Notes: generated by a model from the sequence alone, not told the origin. A DNA stretch of 64,000 bases from Streptomyces sp. C10-9-1 (GCF_024497955.1 NZ_JANHKP010000007.1:124001-188000), one strand, 5' to 3'; positions 8,753 through 16,053 are shown, counted from the first letter of the stretch. Numbers and translations: made by a program.

Positions 8753-9205
8753 CTACCCCCGTGCCCCGTACTCCAGTTCCGCCCAGACGGTCTTGCCCAC
8801 CGGCACCCGGCGCTCCACCCCCCAGCGCTCCGCCAGGGCGTCCACGAGGACCAGCCCGCGCCCCGACTCCTCGTCTGTGCAGGGCACGCGGACCGAGGTC
8901 GGGGGCCGGGCCTCGGCGGCGTCCGCCACCTCGACGCGCAGCACACCGCGGCCGCCCCCGTCCGCCTCCCTCAGCTCCAGCCGCAGCCCGAAGTCCCGCC
9001 CGCGCACCCGCCCGTGGCGGACGGCGTTCCCCGCGAGTTCCGCCACCACCAGGGCCGCCGCGCACGCCAGCTCCGAGGCGGGCGGATGCCCCCACTCGCC
9101 CAGGTGCCGCACCGCGACCCGCCGGGCCAGGCGCGCCCCTCGCGGCGTCGCCCCGAACTGCGCCCGGAAACAGACGTACGGGGACCGCGCCGTTCTCTGG
9201 AGCAT
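8753..9205 (-). CDS. RsbW-like ATP-binding regulatory protein
   Basis: The 150-residue single-domain GHKL ATPase is of the HATPase_c_2 (anti-sigma/serine kinase) type that is abundant in Streptomyces. The N-box is VVAELAGNAVRHG and the G-box region is DEESGRGLVLVDAL. Relatives bind ATP and control sigma or anti-anti-sigma factors by phosphorylation or sequestration. No partner gene is recognisable next to it. The ATG at 9205 shares its bases with the ATG of the divergent gene (CATG). The next in-frame start candidates lie inside the conserved domain, so the true start may instead be an upstream GTG, giving a larger overlap. Confidence 0.82.
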   Translation of the reverse strand: MLQRTARSPYVCFRAQFGATPRGARLARRVAVRHLGEWGHPPASELACAAALVVAELAGNAVRHGRVRGRDFGLRLELREADGGGRGVLRVEVADAAEARPPTSVRVPCTDEESGRGLVLVDALAERWGVERRVPVGKTVWAELEYGARG

Positions 9206-9656
9206 GGGCGAGATCCGCGCAACCGACGTCGTCACCGCTGCCTGTGATGCGCTCGTTTCCGGCCTCGACAGTCCTGCCCTACGGATCCTGGCCGCGTGCA
9301 CGCGCACGGAGGCGGACCACGACGTCCCCGACCTCCTTCCCCCGGCACTCGACGAACTGGGCCTCACCTTCCACCCAGCGGGCAGCGTTGCCGGACACGA
9401 AGCCGCGGCGCGAGCACTTGCCGCCCGGATGCTGGCCGGCGAACTGACGCCACGCGAGCTGGCCTTCAGAATCCATCAGCGCTTCGGGCGCGAGCTGCCT
9501 CTGGCCGAGCAACTCGCCAACCTGGACGACGACTACGACGTCCTCGAATACGGCGACAGAACACAGGCGCAGTTCGACGCTGATGTCACGACCGAAGCTC
9601 TTCGACTCACGCAGCACCCTCGTGTTCCAACCGAACCCACGGGTCTACCGACCTGA
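9204..9656 (+). CDS. Hypothetical protein, divergent from the RsbW-like gene
   Basis: The 150-residue acidic, mostly alpha-helical soluble protein begins MGEIRATDVVTAACDALVSG and contains the pattern LDSPALRILAACTR. Similar small proteins are common in Streptomyces and have no assigned function. No signal peptide, membrane helix or catalytic motif is visible. The start overlaps that of the gene on the other strand, and only GGAG one base upstream of the ATG resembles a ribosome site, so translation from a leaderless or very short-leader mRNA is possible. Coding character is good (GC bias at third positions). The stop codon lies inside an inverted repeat. Confidence 0.65.
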   Translation: MGEIRATDVVTAACDALVSGLDSPALRILAACTRTEADHDVPDLLPPALDELGLTFHPAGSVAGHEAAARALAARMLAGELTPRELAFRIHQRFGRELPLAEQLANLDDDYDVLEYGDRTQAQFDADVTTEALRLTQHPRVPTEPTGLPT

Positions 9657-9718
9657 AGCAGACCGGTGCACCCGTGGGTTCAGGCTGAAGGACCTTCGGT
9701 TTCCGTGAACCCACGGGG
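9633..9718. repeat. Perfect 12-bp inverted repeat plus a third copy
   Basis: GAACCCACGGGT at 9633-9644 and its exact complement ACCCGTGGGTTC at 9670-9681 could form a hairpin over the end of the preceding gene. A third near-copy, GAACCCACGGGG, follows at 9707-9718. It may be a terminator or a protein-binding site. The remainder of the gap up to 10030 shows no convincing gene. Confidence 0.7.
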
Positions 9719-10030
9719 ATCTGGGCCCTGTCCTCCCGAAGCTACGGCGACATGACAAGTAGCTCTCTGTAATCACAGTGACGCCCGGTCGGGGATGGCA
9801 GGGCGGGGTCCGGGGACGTCGCCGACCTGGACCGCAGGTCCGCGACATGCCCCATGAACCCCATGCACGGTGGCCACCCGATTCAAGGACGACGTCACGG
9901 TGAGGAGCGGGGTCTGGGACGTGGGCCGGTTCCTCGCGGCGGTCGCCTTGGCCATCCTCACCGGCCCCCTACTCCCGGATCACTCAAACCGCTTCGCCCT
10001 TCGGGAGGAGCACGGCTACCGGGGCTGTCG

Positions 10031-10639
10031 CTAGGAGCTGTGCGGCTTCGCCTGGAGGTAGCGGGTCAGGATGAGGCGGAGGGTGGGCAGCTGGTCGGCC
10101 GGATCGAAGCCGGGGCTGGTGGCCGCGCTGGTGTAGACCGAGGCGATCAGGGCCGTGATCCATGTTGCGGTGCTGTCCGGGTCCAGCTCGGGGTCGATCA
10201 GGCCGTCGTCGGCGGCTCGTGTCAGCAGCGCGGCGATCGCCGCGTGTTCGTCGGCGTTGCCGCGGCTCAGCAGCGCTTCGAGTTCGGGGTCGCGGTAGGC
10301 CTGGACCATCGCTTCCATCACCAGTGCGGGCACCACCGGCTCGGTTGCCGGGGCGGCGAGGTGGTCCACGAGATCCATCAGCGCCTGCCACGGGTCGTCG
10401 GCACCCCGGGCCTTGACCAGGCGTTCGGCCTTGTCGTCGCCCTCCTCGTCGAACACTGCGAGGAAGATCGCCCGCTTGTTGGGGAAGTAGTGGAACAGGT
10501 TGCCCGCACTGATCCCGGCGGCCTTGCAGATCTCGGCGGTGGTGGTGCGCTCGTAGCCCTTGGCCGCGAACAGGCCGGTCGCGGCGTCCAGGATGTGCCG
10601 TCGGCGCGCCTGGTGCTTGGCCGGGTCGACCGTTCTCAT
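10031..10639 (-). CDS. TetR family transcriptional regulator
   Basis: The 202-residue regulator has a TetR HTH in residues 10-55 (RRRHILDAATGLFAAKGYERT, then TAEICKAAGISAGNLFHYFPNKRAIFLAV). A larger ligand-binding domain follows, including EPVVPALVMEAMVQAYRDPEL as in many QacR/AcrR-like members. ATG 10639 is chosen because GGAAGGG precedes it by a few bases. The gene is divergent from a polytopic membrane-protein gene, and a perfect 14-bp palindrome lies in the shared intergenic region. It most likely represses itself and that neighbour. The inducer is unknown. Confidence 0.9.
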   Translation of the reverse strand: MRTVDPAKHQARRRHILDAATGLFAAKGYERTTTAEICKAAGISAGNLFHYFPNKRAIFLAVFDEEGDDKAERLVKARGADDPWQALMDLVDHLAAPATEPVVPALVMEAMVQAYRDPELEALLSRGNADEHAAIAALLTRAADDGLIDPELDPDSTATWITALIASVYTSAATSPGFDPADQLPTLRLILTRYLQAKPHSS

Positions 10640-10705
10640 CGCACCCTTCCTGGCTGAGTCCTCGTGGAGCGCTTCCACTTTAGCGGTCCCGTGGAGCAAT
10701 AATAA

Positions 10706-10719
10706 ACCGAGCGCTCGGT
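10706..10719. promoter_or_regulatory. TetR-type operator palindrome
   Basis: ACCGAGCGCTCGGT is a perfect 14-bp palindrome in the 126-bp divergent gap between the TetR gene and the membrane-protein gene. Its A/T-rich flanks (AATAATAA, CTAGTATT) could contain both promoters' -10 elements. The symmetry and position are typical of TetR-family operators. Confidence 0.75.
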
Positions 10720-10765
10720 CTAGTATTGGCGAGCCAGCCGCTGCCCCGACAACGAAGGACCGCCC

Positions 10766-11872
10766 ATGGCCTCAGCCCGCACCGCCCGTTGTCCGATACC
10801 TCCGCTGCGGCGCAGGTTCGGACCGATCCTCGGACTGCTGCTGCTTTCCCCTATATGCGCCGAATACCTCATCGGCTACCTGGAAGTCATGGGGCGCCCG
10901 TTGGACTTGCTCACCGGGCTGCTGATCCTGGCTCCGCTCTATGGAACTGCTGCCGTGGTGATCCGCGAGGTGACTCGTCGGACCGGGCGCGGATGGCCGT
11001 CGATCCTGTTGCTGAGCGGTGCGTTCGGCGTGATCCAGGCCGGGCTGGTCGATCAGAGTCTGTTCAACCCCGACTTCGTCGACGAACCATCCTGGGACCT
11101 GGAGCGGCTGCCCACGGTGATCCCCGTCTTGGGGATCAGCCTCAACCACGTACTGGACTTCGTTGCGGGTCACGTGATCTGGAGCTTCGCCGCGCCGATC
11201 GCGGTGATCGAGTCCTGCGCGCCACGCGTGGCCGGCCGGCCGTGGCTGGGCAGGGCCGGAATGGTGGTGATGGCGGTGCTCTACGGGCTGGCGGTGCTGG
11301 TGATCTTCCGAGAGCACACCAAGGACTTCATGGCCTCGCCCGCACAACTCGCCGTCGCCGCGGCAGCAGCCATCGCCTTGGCGGCGGCGGCCTTCCTGGT
11401 GCCGCGTCGTCCCTCCCTGCGGCGTTCCGGATGGGTGCCAGCCCCGTGGCTGGCCGGGAGCATCGCCGTGGCGCTGATGACGGTGCACCACGTGCTGCCC
11501 GGGAGCCGGCCGGGGACCGCTCTCGATCTGCTGACACTCGTTCTGCTCGGCGGGCTGGTGGCATGGTGGTCCGGGCGGGCGCGGTGGGGGCGCGGGCACG
11601 CACTGGCGGTCGGCGGCGCCGCACTGGTGGCCAACGCGGGGCTGTCCTTCATGGTCGAGCCGCTCGGAGGGGTCTCCCTCACCTCCAAGTACGCAGCCAA
11701 CGCGGTTCTTGTGGTGGGTGTGCTGGCGCTGCTGTTCTGGGCGCGACGGCGACTGCTGGACGTCGCCCCCGCGCAGGTCGGTCCCGAGCTGGGGGAAGGC
11801 GCGGCGGAAGGCGGACCCGAATCTGGCGGTGCCCGACACCCAGAGCGTGCACGCGGCGACTGGGGTGCCTGA
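10766..11872 (+). CDS. Polytopic membrane protein, C-terminus replaced by IS-derived sequence
   Basis: The 368-residue integral membrane protein has about ten hydrophobic segments spread from residue 20 to about 330, and conserved-looking polar spots (EYLIGYLEVMG, LFNPDFVD, SLNHVLDFVAGHVIW) between helices. I do not recognise the family; similar TetR-controlled membrane proteins occur in actinobacteria. From about residue 340 the sequence turns into a low-complexity glycine/glutamate tail. This tail is translated from DNA that, in another frame, encodes a transposase remnant, so the native C-terminus was probably lost to an insertion. The core is intact and may be functional. Confidence 0.75.
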   Translation: MASARTARCPIPPLRRRFGPILGLLLLSPICAEYLIGYLEVMGRPLDLLTGLLILAPLYGTAAVVIREVTRRTGRGWPSILLLSGAFGVIQAGLVDQSLFNPDFVDEPSWDLERLPTVIPVLGISLNHVLDFVAGHVIWSFAAPIAVIESCAPRVAGRPWLGRAGMVVMAVLYGLAVLVIFREHTKDFMASPAQLAVAAAAAIALAAAAFLVPRRPSLRRSGWVPAPWLAGSIAVALMTVHHVLPGSRPGTALDLLTLVLLGGLVAWWSGRARWGRGHALAVGGAALVANAGLSFMVEPLGGVSLTSKYAANAVLVVGVLALLFWARRRLLDVAPAQVGPELGEGAAEGGPESGGARHPERARGDWGA

Positions 11873-12122
11873 ACAGTCGACGGGGTGTGATGCGGCAGAA
11901 GAAGTACCGGGCCGCAAGCGCGGCCTGGCCGTTGACGTGCTGCGCCTGGCGATCGCGGTGGTGGCGCTCGCCGCCGGCATCGCGCTGCTGGACAAGGTCG
12001 CCGCCGACACCGACACCCGTTCGGAGTCGCAGGCGTACCGGGCGATGACCGCGGTGATACTGCGCCGGCTGACCGGAGCCACCGCAGCGACCTGGCGCAG
12101 CACATGGCCGGCGGGGAGCTGA
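11786..12122 (+). pseudogene. IS5-type DDE transposase remnant
   Basis: One frame encodes NLAVPDTQSVHAATGVPEQ, GCDAAEEVPGRKRGLAVDVL and GIALLDKVAADTDT, then AMTAVILRRLTGA. These are the characteristic D-TQSV and KRG segments, and later the C-terminal end, of Streptomyces IS5-family (IS4/DUF772-like) transposases. Residues normally linking these blocks, including the rest of the DDE core, are missing, so at least two internal deletions have occurred. The 5' end overlaps the tail of the membrane-protein gene. No intact inverted terminal repeats were identified. Confidence 0.8.
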
Positions 12123-12307
12123 CTCCCGGGGCAGTAATGGCGCGGCTGGAGGAGCCGGAACACACGAGCGGCGCGAGGCCGCAACCCGCCATCCCGGGCA
12201 CCTTTACGGCCGCCCGCCTCCGTCGAGGGCCGCAGCGTCCGGCGCCGAGAGGGGCGCCAGCGAGCCGGGCGTGGTTCGGGGGCCGGGCACCACGCCTTTC
12301 CGCATGA

Positions 12308-12665
12308 GCGTGAGCTGGGATCTCGTGTCCGGCTCGAACCTTCCGTAAGGGTTCACGTGCGTCCAGAACAGCGGGGACAGCCCCGCCGGTCCGCGTCAGT
12401 GAGGCGGGCCTGCCACTTCTCCTCAAACAGAATGTCCTGGAGCAGAAGCGTGTTGACGTGCACCGACGCCGACTGGAGCAAGTGCAGTGCCAGCATGGAG
12501 ACTTCCTGGCTCTCCTTGTCCGAGCCGGTCAGGTCGCCGTCCTTGCCGTAGAACACGTCGTGGTTGGCGCTATTCCAGTTCTCCACCACCTGCAAGCCAT
12601 CGTTGATCTCCCCTTGAGGATGTCGATCAGGTCGATGGTGCCCCAGCGGCGTTCGATCTCCGCCT
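12308..12665 (-). pseudogene. Tn3-family transposase (tnpA) remnant
   Basis: Read on the minus strand, three blocks match Tn3-family TnpA. These are EIERRWGTIDLIDILK, then GLQVVENWNSANHDVFYGKD with VSMLALHLLQSASVHVNTLL, then LFWTHVNPYGRF near the C-terminus. The first and second blocks are in different frames with roughly 200 residues of the catalytic region missing between them. A one-base frameshift near 12385 separates the second and third blocks. This is a dead element. The gap from 12123 to 12307 holds no gene I can support. Confidence 0.8.
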
Positions 12666-12667
12666 TC

Positions 12668-12766
12668 ATGGACCCCGACCGCCCCAACCTCACCTTCCAC
12701 ACCGCACCCTGGACCACCTTCCTCACCCACCTCAAGCGCGGCCGGGGCGCGGTCGACCGGGGCTGA
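12668..12766 (+). pseudogene. Probable C-terminal fragment of a DUF397 protein
   Basis: The 32-codon frame reads DPDRPNLTFHTAPWTTFLTHLK, which resembles the conserved C-terminal end of Streptomyces DUF397 proteins (KDPDGP-LTFTP--W--F). The N-terminal half, with the usual SSYS motif, is absent. The fragment directly abuts the Tn3-type remnant, suggesting the element interrupted or replaced the rest of the gene. Confidence 0.45.
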
Positions 12767-12934
12767 GCGGACCGCGGTCCGGTGGGGCGGGGAGCCGGGG
12801 GACGAGGAGTCGCCGGGGGCGGCCGGGGGGCGGTCCGCCGGGGTCCGGTCGGGCGCGAACTCCCTTCAAGAACCGGGGAAAAGAACCCTCCCGCCCTCCC
12901 TCCCCTCCCGGCCTCACCCGGACGGGTGAACGGC

Positions 12935-12964
12935 TTGCGGGGCCGGTGAGCGGGCGGCTACGTT
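12935..12964 (+). promoter_or_regulatory. Candidate housekeeping promoter of the HTH/zinc-ribbon gene
   Basis: TTGCGG at 12935-12940 and TACGTT at 12959-12964 are separated by 18 bases, in reasonable agreement with the HrdB-type consensus. Transcription would begin near 12971 and give a leader of about 80 bases that includes the hairpin at 12990-13024. Confidence 0.5.
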
Positions 12965-12989
12965 CGCGGCAAAGACCCAGACACAGGAC

Positions 12990-13024
12990 GGCCCCCGCCG
13001 GGACTGGCATCCCGAACGAGGGCC
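12990..13024 (+). promoter_or_regulatory. Hairpin in the 5' leader of the HTH/zinc-ribbon gene
   Basis: GGCCC/GGGCC, CG/CG and CGGGA/TCCCG pair in register around a CTGGCA loop to give a long interrupted hairpin. It ends 28 bases before the ATG at 13053. AGGAAGAAG follows and serves as the ribosome-binding region. It could be an RNA control element or an operator. Confidence 0.45.
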
Positions 13025-13052
13025 TGACCTCTCAGGAAGAAGACGCTTCCCG

Positions 13053-13955
13053 ATGGCTGAACCGAAGTCTAACGCGCCCCTGCGCGCCCGCACCGGAACA
13101 CCCGCCTCCGGCGTGATCCACGTCCGGACCCGGCTCACGTCCGACTTCGCCGTGATCGCCAACTCGCTTGCCCAGCGCCGGGGAAGCGCCGTCACGGTCG
13201 GCGTCGCGGCGTACATCCTCTCCCTCCCCGACGGCGCCCCCGTCCGCATCGACGCCCTCTGCGCGCACTTCACCGAGGGCGAGATCCTGATCTCGCGCGC
13301 CCTGCGCGAGCTGGAGGCGGACGGCTACCTGGAGCGCCGCCGCGAGCGCGGGCCGGGCGGCGTGATCCGCACCCGGACCTTCTTCCACGACGTGCCGGCC
13401 GGCAGGGCGGCGGCCGAGGCGGGGGCCGAGGCCCCGCGGCCGGTGGGCGCGCCCGCTCCCGTGCCGGAGGCGCCCGCCGCGCGGCCGGACGCCCCGTCCC
13501 CGTCCGCCGCCCGCCCGGAGGCGGGCCGCCCCGCCCCTCCGCCCCCGGCACCGGACCCGGCACCGGATCCGAGAGCCGCCGCGCTGCTCGCCTCGCTGCG
13601 CCTGGCGGACCGGCGGCTGGTGCTCTCGCGCCACGAGGTCGACCGGCTGGCGCCGGAGGTCGGCCGGTGGCTCGCGCTCGGCTTCGGCCCCGAGGAGATC
13701 ACCGGGCACCTGACCGCCCGGCTGCCCGATCCGCTGCGGGCCCGCCCGGCCCGGATCCTCGCCTACCGCCTGCGGGAGCTGCCCCCGGCCCTGCCGGAGC
13801 AGCCCCTCGCCACGCCCCCGGCACGACCTGCCGTCCTGCCCTGGCAGACCTGCGACGGCTGCGAACGCGCCTTCCGCGCCCCGCTGCCCGGCCGCTGCCG
13901 CGACTGCCCTCCCCCCGGGGCGGCACGGGGCGCGGCACTGGCGGCGGCGTGCTGA
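13053..13955 (+). CDS. HTH protein with C-terminal zinc ribbon
   Basis: The 300-residue soluble protein has a winged-helix-like N-terminal domain (residues 25-110: FAVIANSLAQRRGSAVTVGV, FTEGEILISRALRELEADGYLERR, then a wing with GPGGVIRTRTFFHD). A proline/alanine-rich linker follows, then a helical domain (about 175-250), and a C-terminal zinc-ribbon with CDGC and CRDC pairs. This architecture occurs in several paralogues per Streptomyces genome. They are usually annotated as helix-turn-helix or MarR-like proteins, with no defined target. RBS AGGAAGAAG supports the ATG. It appears monocistronic and separates mobile-element debris from the toxin-antitoxin pair. Confidence 0.8.
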   Translation: MAEPKSNAPLRARTGTPASGVIHVRTRLTSDFAVIANSLAQRRGSAVTVGVAAYILSLPDGAPVRIDALCAHFTEGEILISRALRELEADGYLERRRERGPGGVIRTRTFFHDVPAGRAAAEAGAEAPRPVGAPAPVPEAPAARPDAPSPSAARPEAGRPAPPPPAPDPAPDPRAAALLASLRLADRRLVLSRHEVDRLAPEVGRWLALGFGPEEITGHLTARLPDPLRARPARILAYRLRELPPALPEQPLATPPARPAVLPWQTCDGCERAFRAPLPGRCRDCPPPGAARGAALAAAC

Positions 13956-13977
13956 GCGGTCCACCACGCCTCGCTGA

Positions 13978-13996
13978 TTAACAAAAGGATTGTTAA
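13978..13996 (+). promoter_or_regulatory. Operator-like inverted repeat before the toxin-antitoxin pair
   Basis: TTAACAA-N5-TTGTTAA, with perfect 7-bp arms, lies only a few bases upstream of the antitoxin start in an unusually AT-rich patch. Ribbon-helix-helix antitoxins typically bind such sites to autoregulate their operon. Confidence 0.65.
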
Positions 13997-14000
13997 ATTG

Positions 14001-14288
14001 ATGCTCATGGTGGCAGACGACCCCGCTCCCGGCGAGGGAGCCGTTCGACCGATCTCGGTGTCCCTCCACGAGGGGACCATCGCCGCCCTCAAGGCGCGCA
14101 CGGGGAAACGCGGCATGTCCGCCTACATCGAGGCACTCGTCCAGCGGCAGTTGGAGCGGGACAGGCTGCGGGAACTCATCGACACCGCGGAGCGCGAGCA
14201 CGGAGAGGTCGACCCGGCCGCCGTGGAGGCACGCAGAGCGCTGCTGCGCGGCGAGGCCGGCCCCACGGGCGCGGCGGGCGCCGCGTGA
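14001..14288 (+). CDS. vapB: Antitoxin of a VapBC-type pair (CopG/RHH-like)
   Basis: The 95-residue protein begins with a strand RPISVSLHEGTIAALKAR and the helices of a ribbon-helix-helix fold (KRGMSAYIEALVQRQLER), then an acidic C-terminal tail that would wrap the toxin. It overlaps the PIN-domain gene by four bases (GTGA), the standard antitoxin-toxin layout. The start is ambiguous among TTG 13998, ATG 14001 and ATG 14007. ATG 14001 is used because AGGA lies about 11 bases upstream. Autorepression via the TTAACAA repeat is likely. Confidence 0.82.
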   Translation: MLMVADDPAPGEGAVRPISVSLHEGTIAALKARTGKRGMSAYIEALVQRQLERDRLRELIDTAEREHGEVDPAAVEARRALLRGEAGPTGAAGAA

Positions 14289-14677
14289 GCGGGACCCTGC
14301 TGCTGGACTGCGAGGGACTGTCCAGGGTGGTCGTCCGTGATCGCGGACTGACGGAATGGCTCGCCGCCGCGGAGGCCGAGGACCTCCGCGTGGTCGTCAG
14401 CGCCGTCACGCTGGTCGAGGCACGCGACCCCGAGGTCCCCCAGGCGCGACTCGACTTCGCGGTCTCCCGTGTGAACGTGGTCCCGGCAAGCGAGGTGATC
14501 GCGCGGGAGGCGAGCAGACTGCTGGCAGCGGCCGGTCTGCACGGCCACCGGTACGCGCTCGACGCCGTGGTCGCCGCCACCGCACTCGCTTCGCCCCGCC
14601 CCGTCACCGTCCTCACCTCGGACCCGGACGATCTCGGACGGCTGTGCGGCGGAGCGGCCCGGGTCGTCGGCCTCTGA
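14285..14677 (+). CDS. vapC: PIN-domain ribonuclease toxin (VapC-like)
   Basis: The 130-residue protein has the four acidic positions of a PIN nuclease: D8 in LLLDCEG, E45 in LVEARD, D93 in YALDAVVAATA and the D113-D116 cluster in LTSDPDDL. Such toxins cut RNA, often tRNA or rRNA, when released from the antitoxin. Translation is coupled to the antitoxin through the GTGA overlap. The length fits the family. The RNA target is unknown. Confidence 0.85.
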   Translation: MSGTLLLDCEGLSRVVVRDRGLTEWLAAAEAEDLRVVVSAVTLVEARDPEVPQARLDFAVSRVNVVPASEVIAREASRLLAAAGLHGHRYALDAVVAATALASPRPVTVLTSDPDDLGRLCGGAARVVGL

Positions 14678-14689
14678 CCCGGGCGCCAG

Positions 14690-14728
14690 CCCTCCCGCCG
14701 CGTGGGACCGGCCCGTGCGGCGGGAGGG
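14690..14728. terminator. Hairpin terminator
   Basis: CCCTCCCGCCGC (14690-14701) pairs perfectly with GCGGCGGGAGGG (14717-14728). It lies between the toxin gene and the convergent secreted-protein gene and can serve both. Confidence 0.8.
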
Positions 14729-14747
14729 GTGGCCGGGGGCGGTTTCG

Positions 14748-14987
14748 CTAGCTGCCCGAGGGGTCGATGACGTTGCCGTTGGAGCAGTTGTTGACGTGGT
14801 CGGAGACGTAGTCGCCCAGGACGGGGACGACGGCGACCTCCTGGAGGCAGACGGCGGCGGCGGTGAAGTCCCAGTTGTTCGCCCCGTTGACGCCTCCGCC
14901 GAAGCTGCTGTCGTCGTCGGCGTGGGCGGGGGTGGTGAGGGCCGCGGCGGCCAGGGCGAGGGTCACGGTCGAGATGATCTTTCGCAT
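14748..14987 (-). CDS. Small secreted protein with two cysteines
   Basis: The 79-residue precursor has a signal peptide (KIISTVTLALAAAALTTPAHA, cleavage after residue 23). The mature peptide of about 56 residues is acidic and asparagine-rich, with exactly two cysteines (C47, C68) and the segment VCLQEVAVVPVLGDY. A CL-x-V-x-V-x-P pattern and single cysteine pair are vaguely reminiscent of rodlins, but similarity is too weak for a call. It lacks the chaplin signature. On its mRNA, GGGAGG can be sequestered by CTCCCG in a small hairpin just before the ATG. Function unknown; probably a cell-surface peptide of aerial growth. Confidence 0.7.
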   Translation of the reverse strand: MRKIISTVTLALAAAALTTPAHADDDSSFGGGVNGANNWDFTAAAVCLQEVAVVPVLGDYVSDHVNNCSNGNVIDPSGS

Positions 14988-15655
14988 GGTCGGGAGAACG
15001 ACCTCCCGCTCCCCGGGTCACGCCCCCTCGCCCACCCGTGCGAGGGACACCCGGCCGCCCTGCTGCCGCGCCGCGGTCTGTACCGATGCCGACGGCCCGG
15101 CCGCCCGGCCTGCCCGCTCACCAGGCTTGCGGCAGGTCATGCCCCCTCTACACTCCTCACCCAACTGCGGCCGCGCACCCGAGCGACAGGAGTGCGACGC
15201 TCGTGATGTTCATGCCGTTCGCGGCGCGGAAGAGTGCGCTTCTCCCGTCGCCGCGTGTCCGGACCCACGCGGATCCGCCGTCCTTGGGTTGAGCCCCACC
15301 GGTGGACGAGTGGTGCAACATCCCTCGATCAGCTTGACGGGGAGAGTCGGGGAGGAACTGTCCCTGGGGGCCTGGAGGCCCGGCACTCATCCAACCCACG
15401 CAGCGGATAGGACGAGCAGGTACGGCTGATCAGTTGACACCACATCACTCTTTGCCGGTGCCGGTGCGGGAGTCGTGCAGGGCCCGACGAGCGGGAAATC
15501 AGAGGTTCGGAAAATCCTCACGTGCTACGATGCGCCCCCCTTGAACGAGTGAGTCCTCTGAACGACCATCCAACGGATGGTCGACCAGCACGGATTCCGG
15601 AACGCCGCTCTCGCATATTCGATCCGCGACTGCTTTCTTGTGAGGATGAGTCACG
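14988..15655. other. Gene-poor, less GC-rich region
   Basis: I see no gene with convincing codon bias here. A 29-codon frame from about 15206 has a possible AGGAG site but no recognisable product. A TACGAT -10-like element lies near 15527. A perfect 9-bp inverted repeat lies at 15563-15583. Confidence 0.5.
15563..15583. repeat. Perfect 9-bp inverted repeat
   Basis: CGACCATCC and GGATGGTCG are separated by AAC, about 70 bases before the small membrane ORF. It may be an operator or a small hairpin. Confidence 0.55.
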
Positions 15656-15865
15656 ATTGACGCTGGATCTCTTGTTCTCGGGTTCTGCGGCCTGCTGCTG
15701 GCACTGGACCTCAAGGGAAGTGGCGCCAGCCTCTTCTCGAAACTCGTCACGAGAACTCTCTACGGGCATGCAGACGATTCGATGCGACGGCTCTTCAGAT
15801 GTGTGGGGTTCGGCCTCACGACGCTCTCCGTAGCGGGAGCAACAGCCATGCTTGTCGTGTCGTGA
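15656..15865 (+). CDS. Small membrane protein without a canonical start codon
   Basis: This frame of about 69 codons reads IDAGSLVLGFCGLLLALDLK, then GSGASLFSKLVTRTLYGH, then a second hydrophobic segment VGFGLTTLSVAGATAMLVVS. That is two membrane helices with a basic loop, a layout seen in small Streptomyces membrane proteins. An in-frame TGA lies two codons before the ATT, and no ATG, GTG or TTG occurs before the first helix. GTGAGG lies about ten bases upstream of the ATT. Either a rare ATT start is used or a nearby frameshift has removed the real N-terminus. The flanks to 16053 hold no other supportable gene. Confidence 0.4.
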   Translation: MDAGSLVLGFCGLLLALDLKGSGASLFSKLVTRTLYGHADDSMRRLFRCVGFGLTTLSVAGATAMLVVS

Positions 15866-16053
15866 TCAGCCAAGACGAGTGGCATCGACGAGCTTCTGTC
15901 ATCCCGAATTGCGAGTTCGCACCCGGGATCTGTAACACTGCACGCCTGTCGAGAATGCCGCAGTTGCATGGAGGTTTCCGGCACAGGATCAAGGGCTGCC
16001 CCGCAGGAACCCTGGCGCCGAGTACGGAACAGCCTGGGGAACTGGTGAGGCGC

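Noticed and set aside
14748..14987. Chaplin or rodlin assignment for the small secreted protein
   Set aside because: It lacks the chaplin motif, and rodlin-like similarity is limited to a short CL-x-V pattern. Left as unknown secreted protein.
15206..15292. 29-codon frame with AGGAG upstream in the gene-poor zone
   Set aside because: No homology recalled, no hydrophobic or structured pattern, and several other short frames overlap. Too weak to list as a gene.
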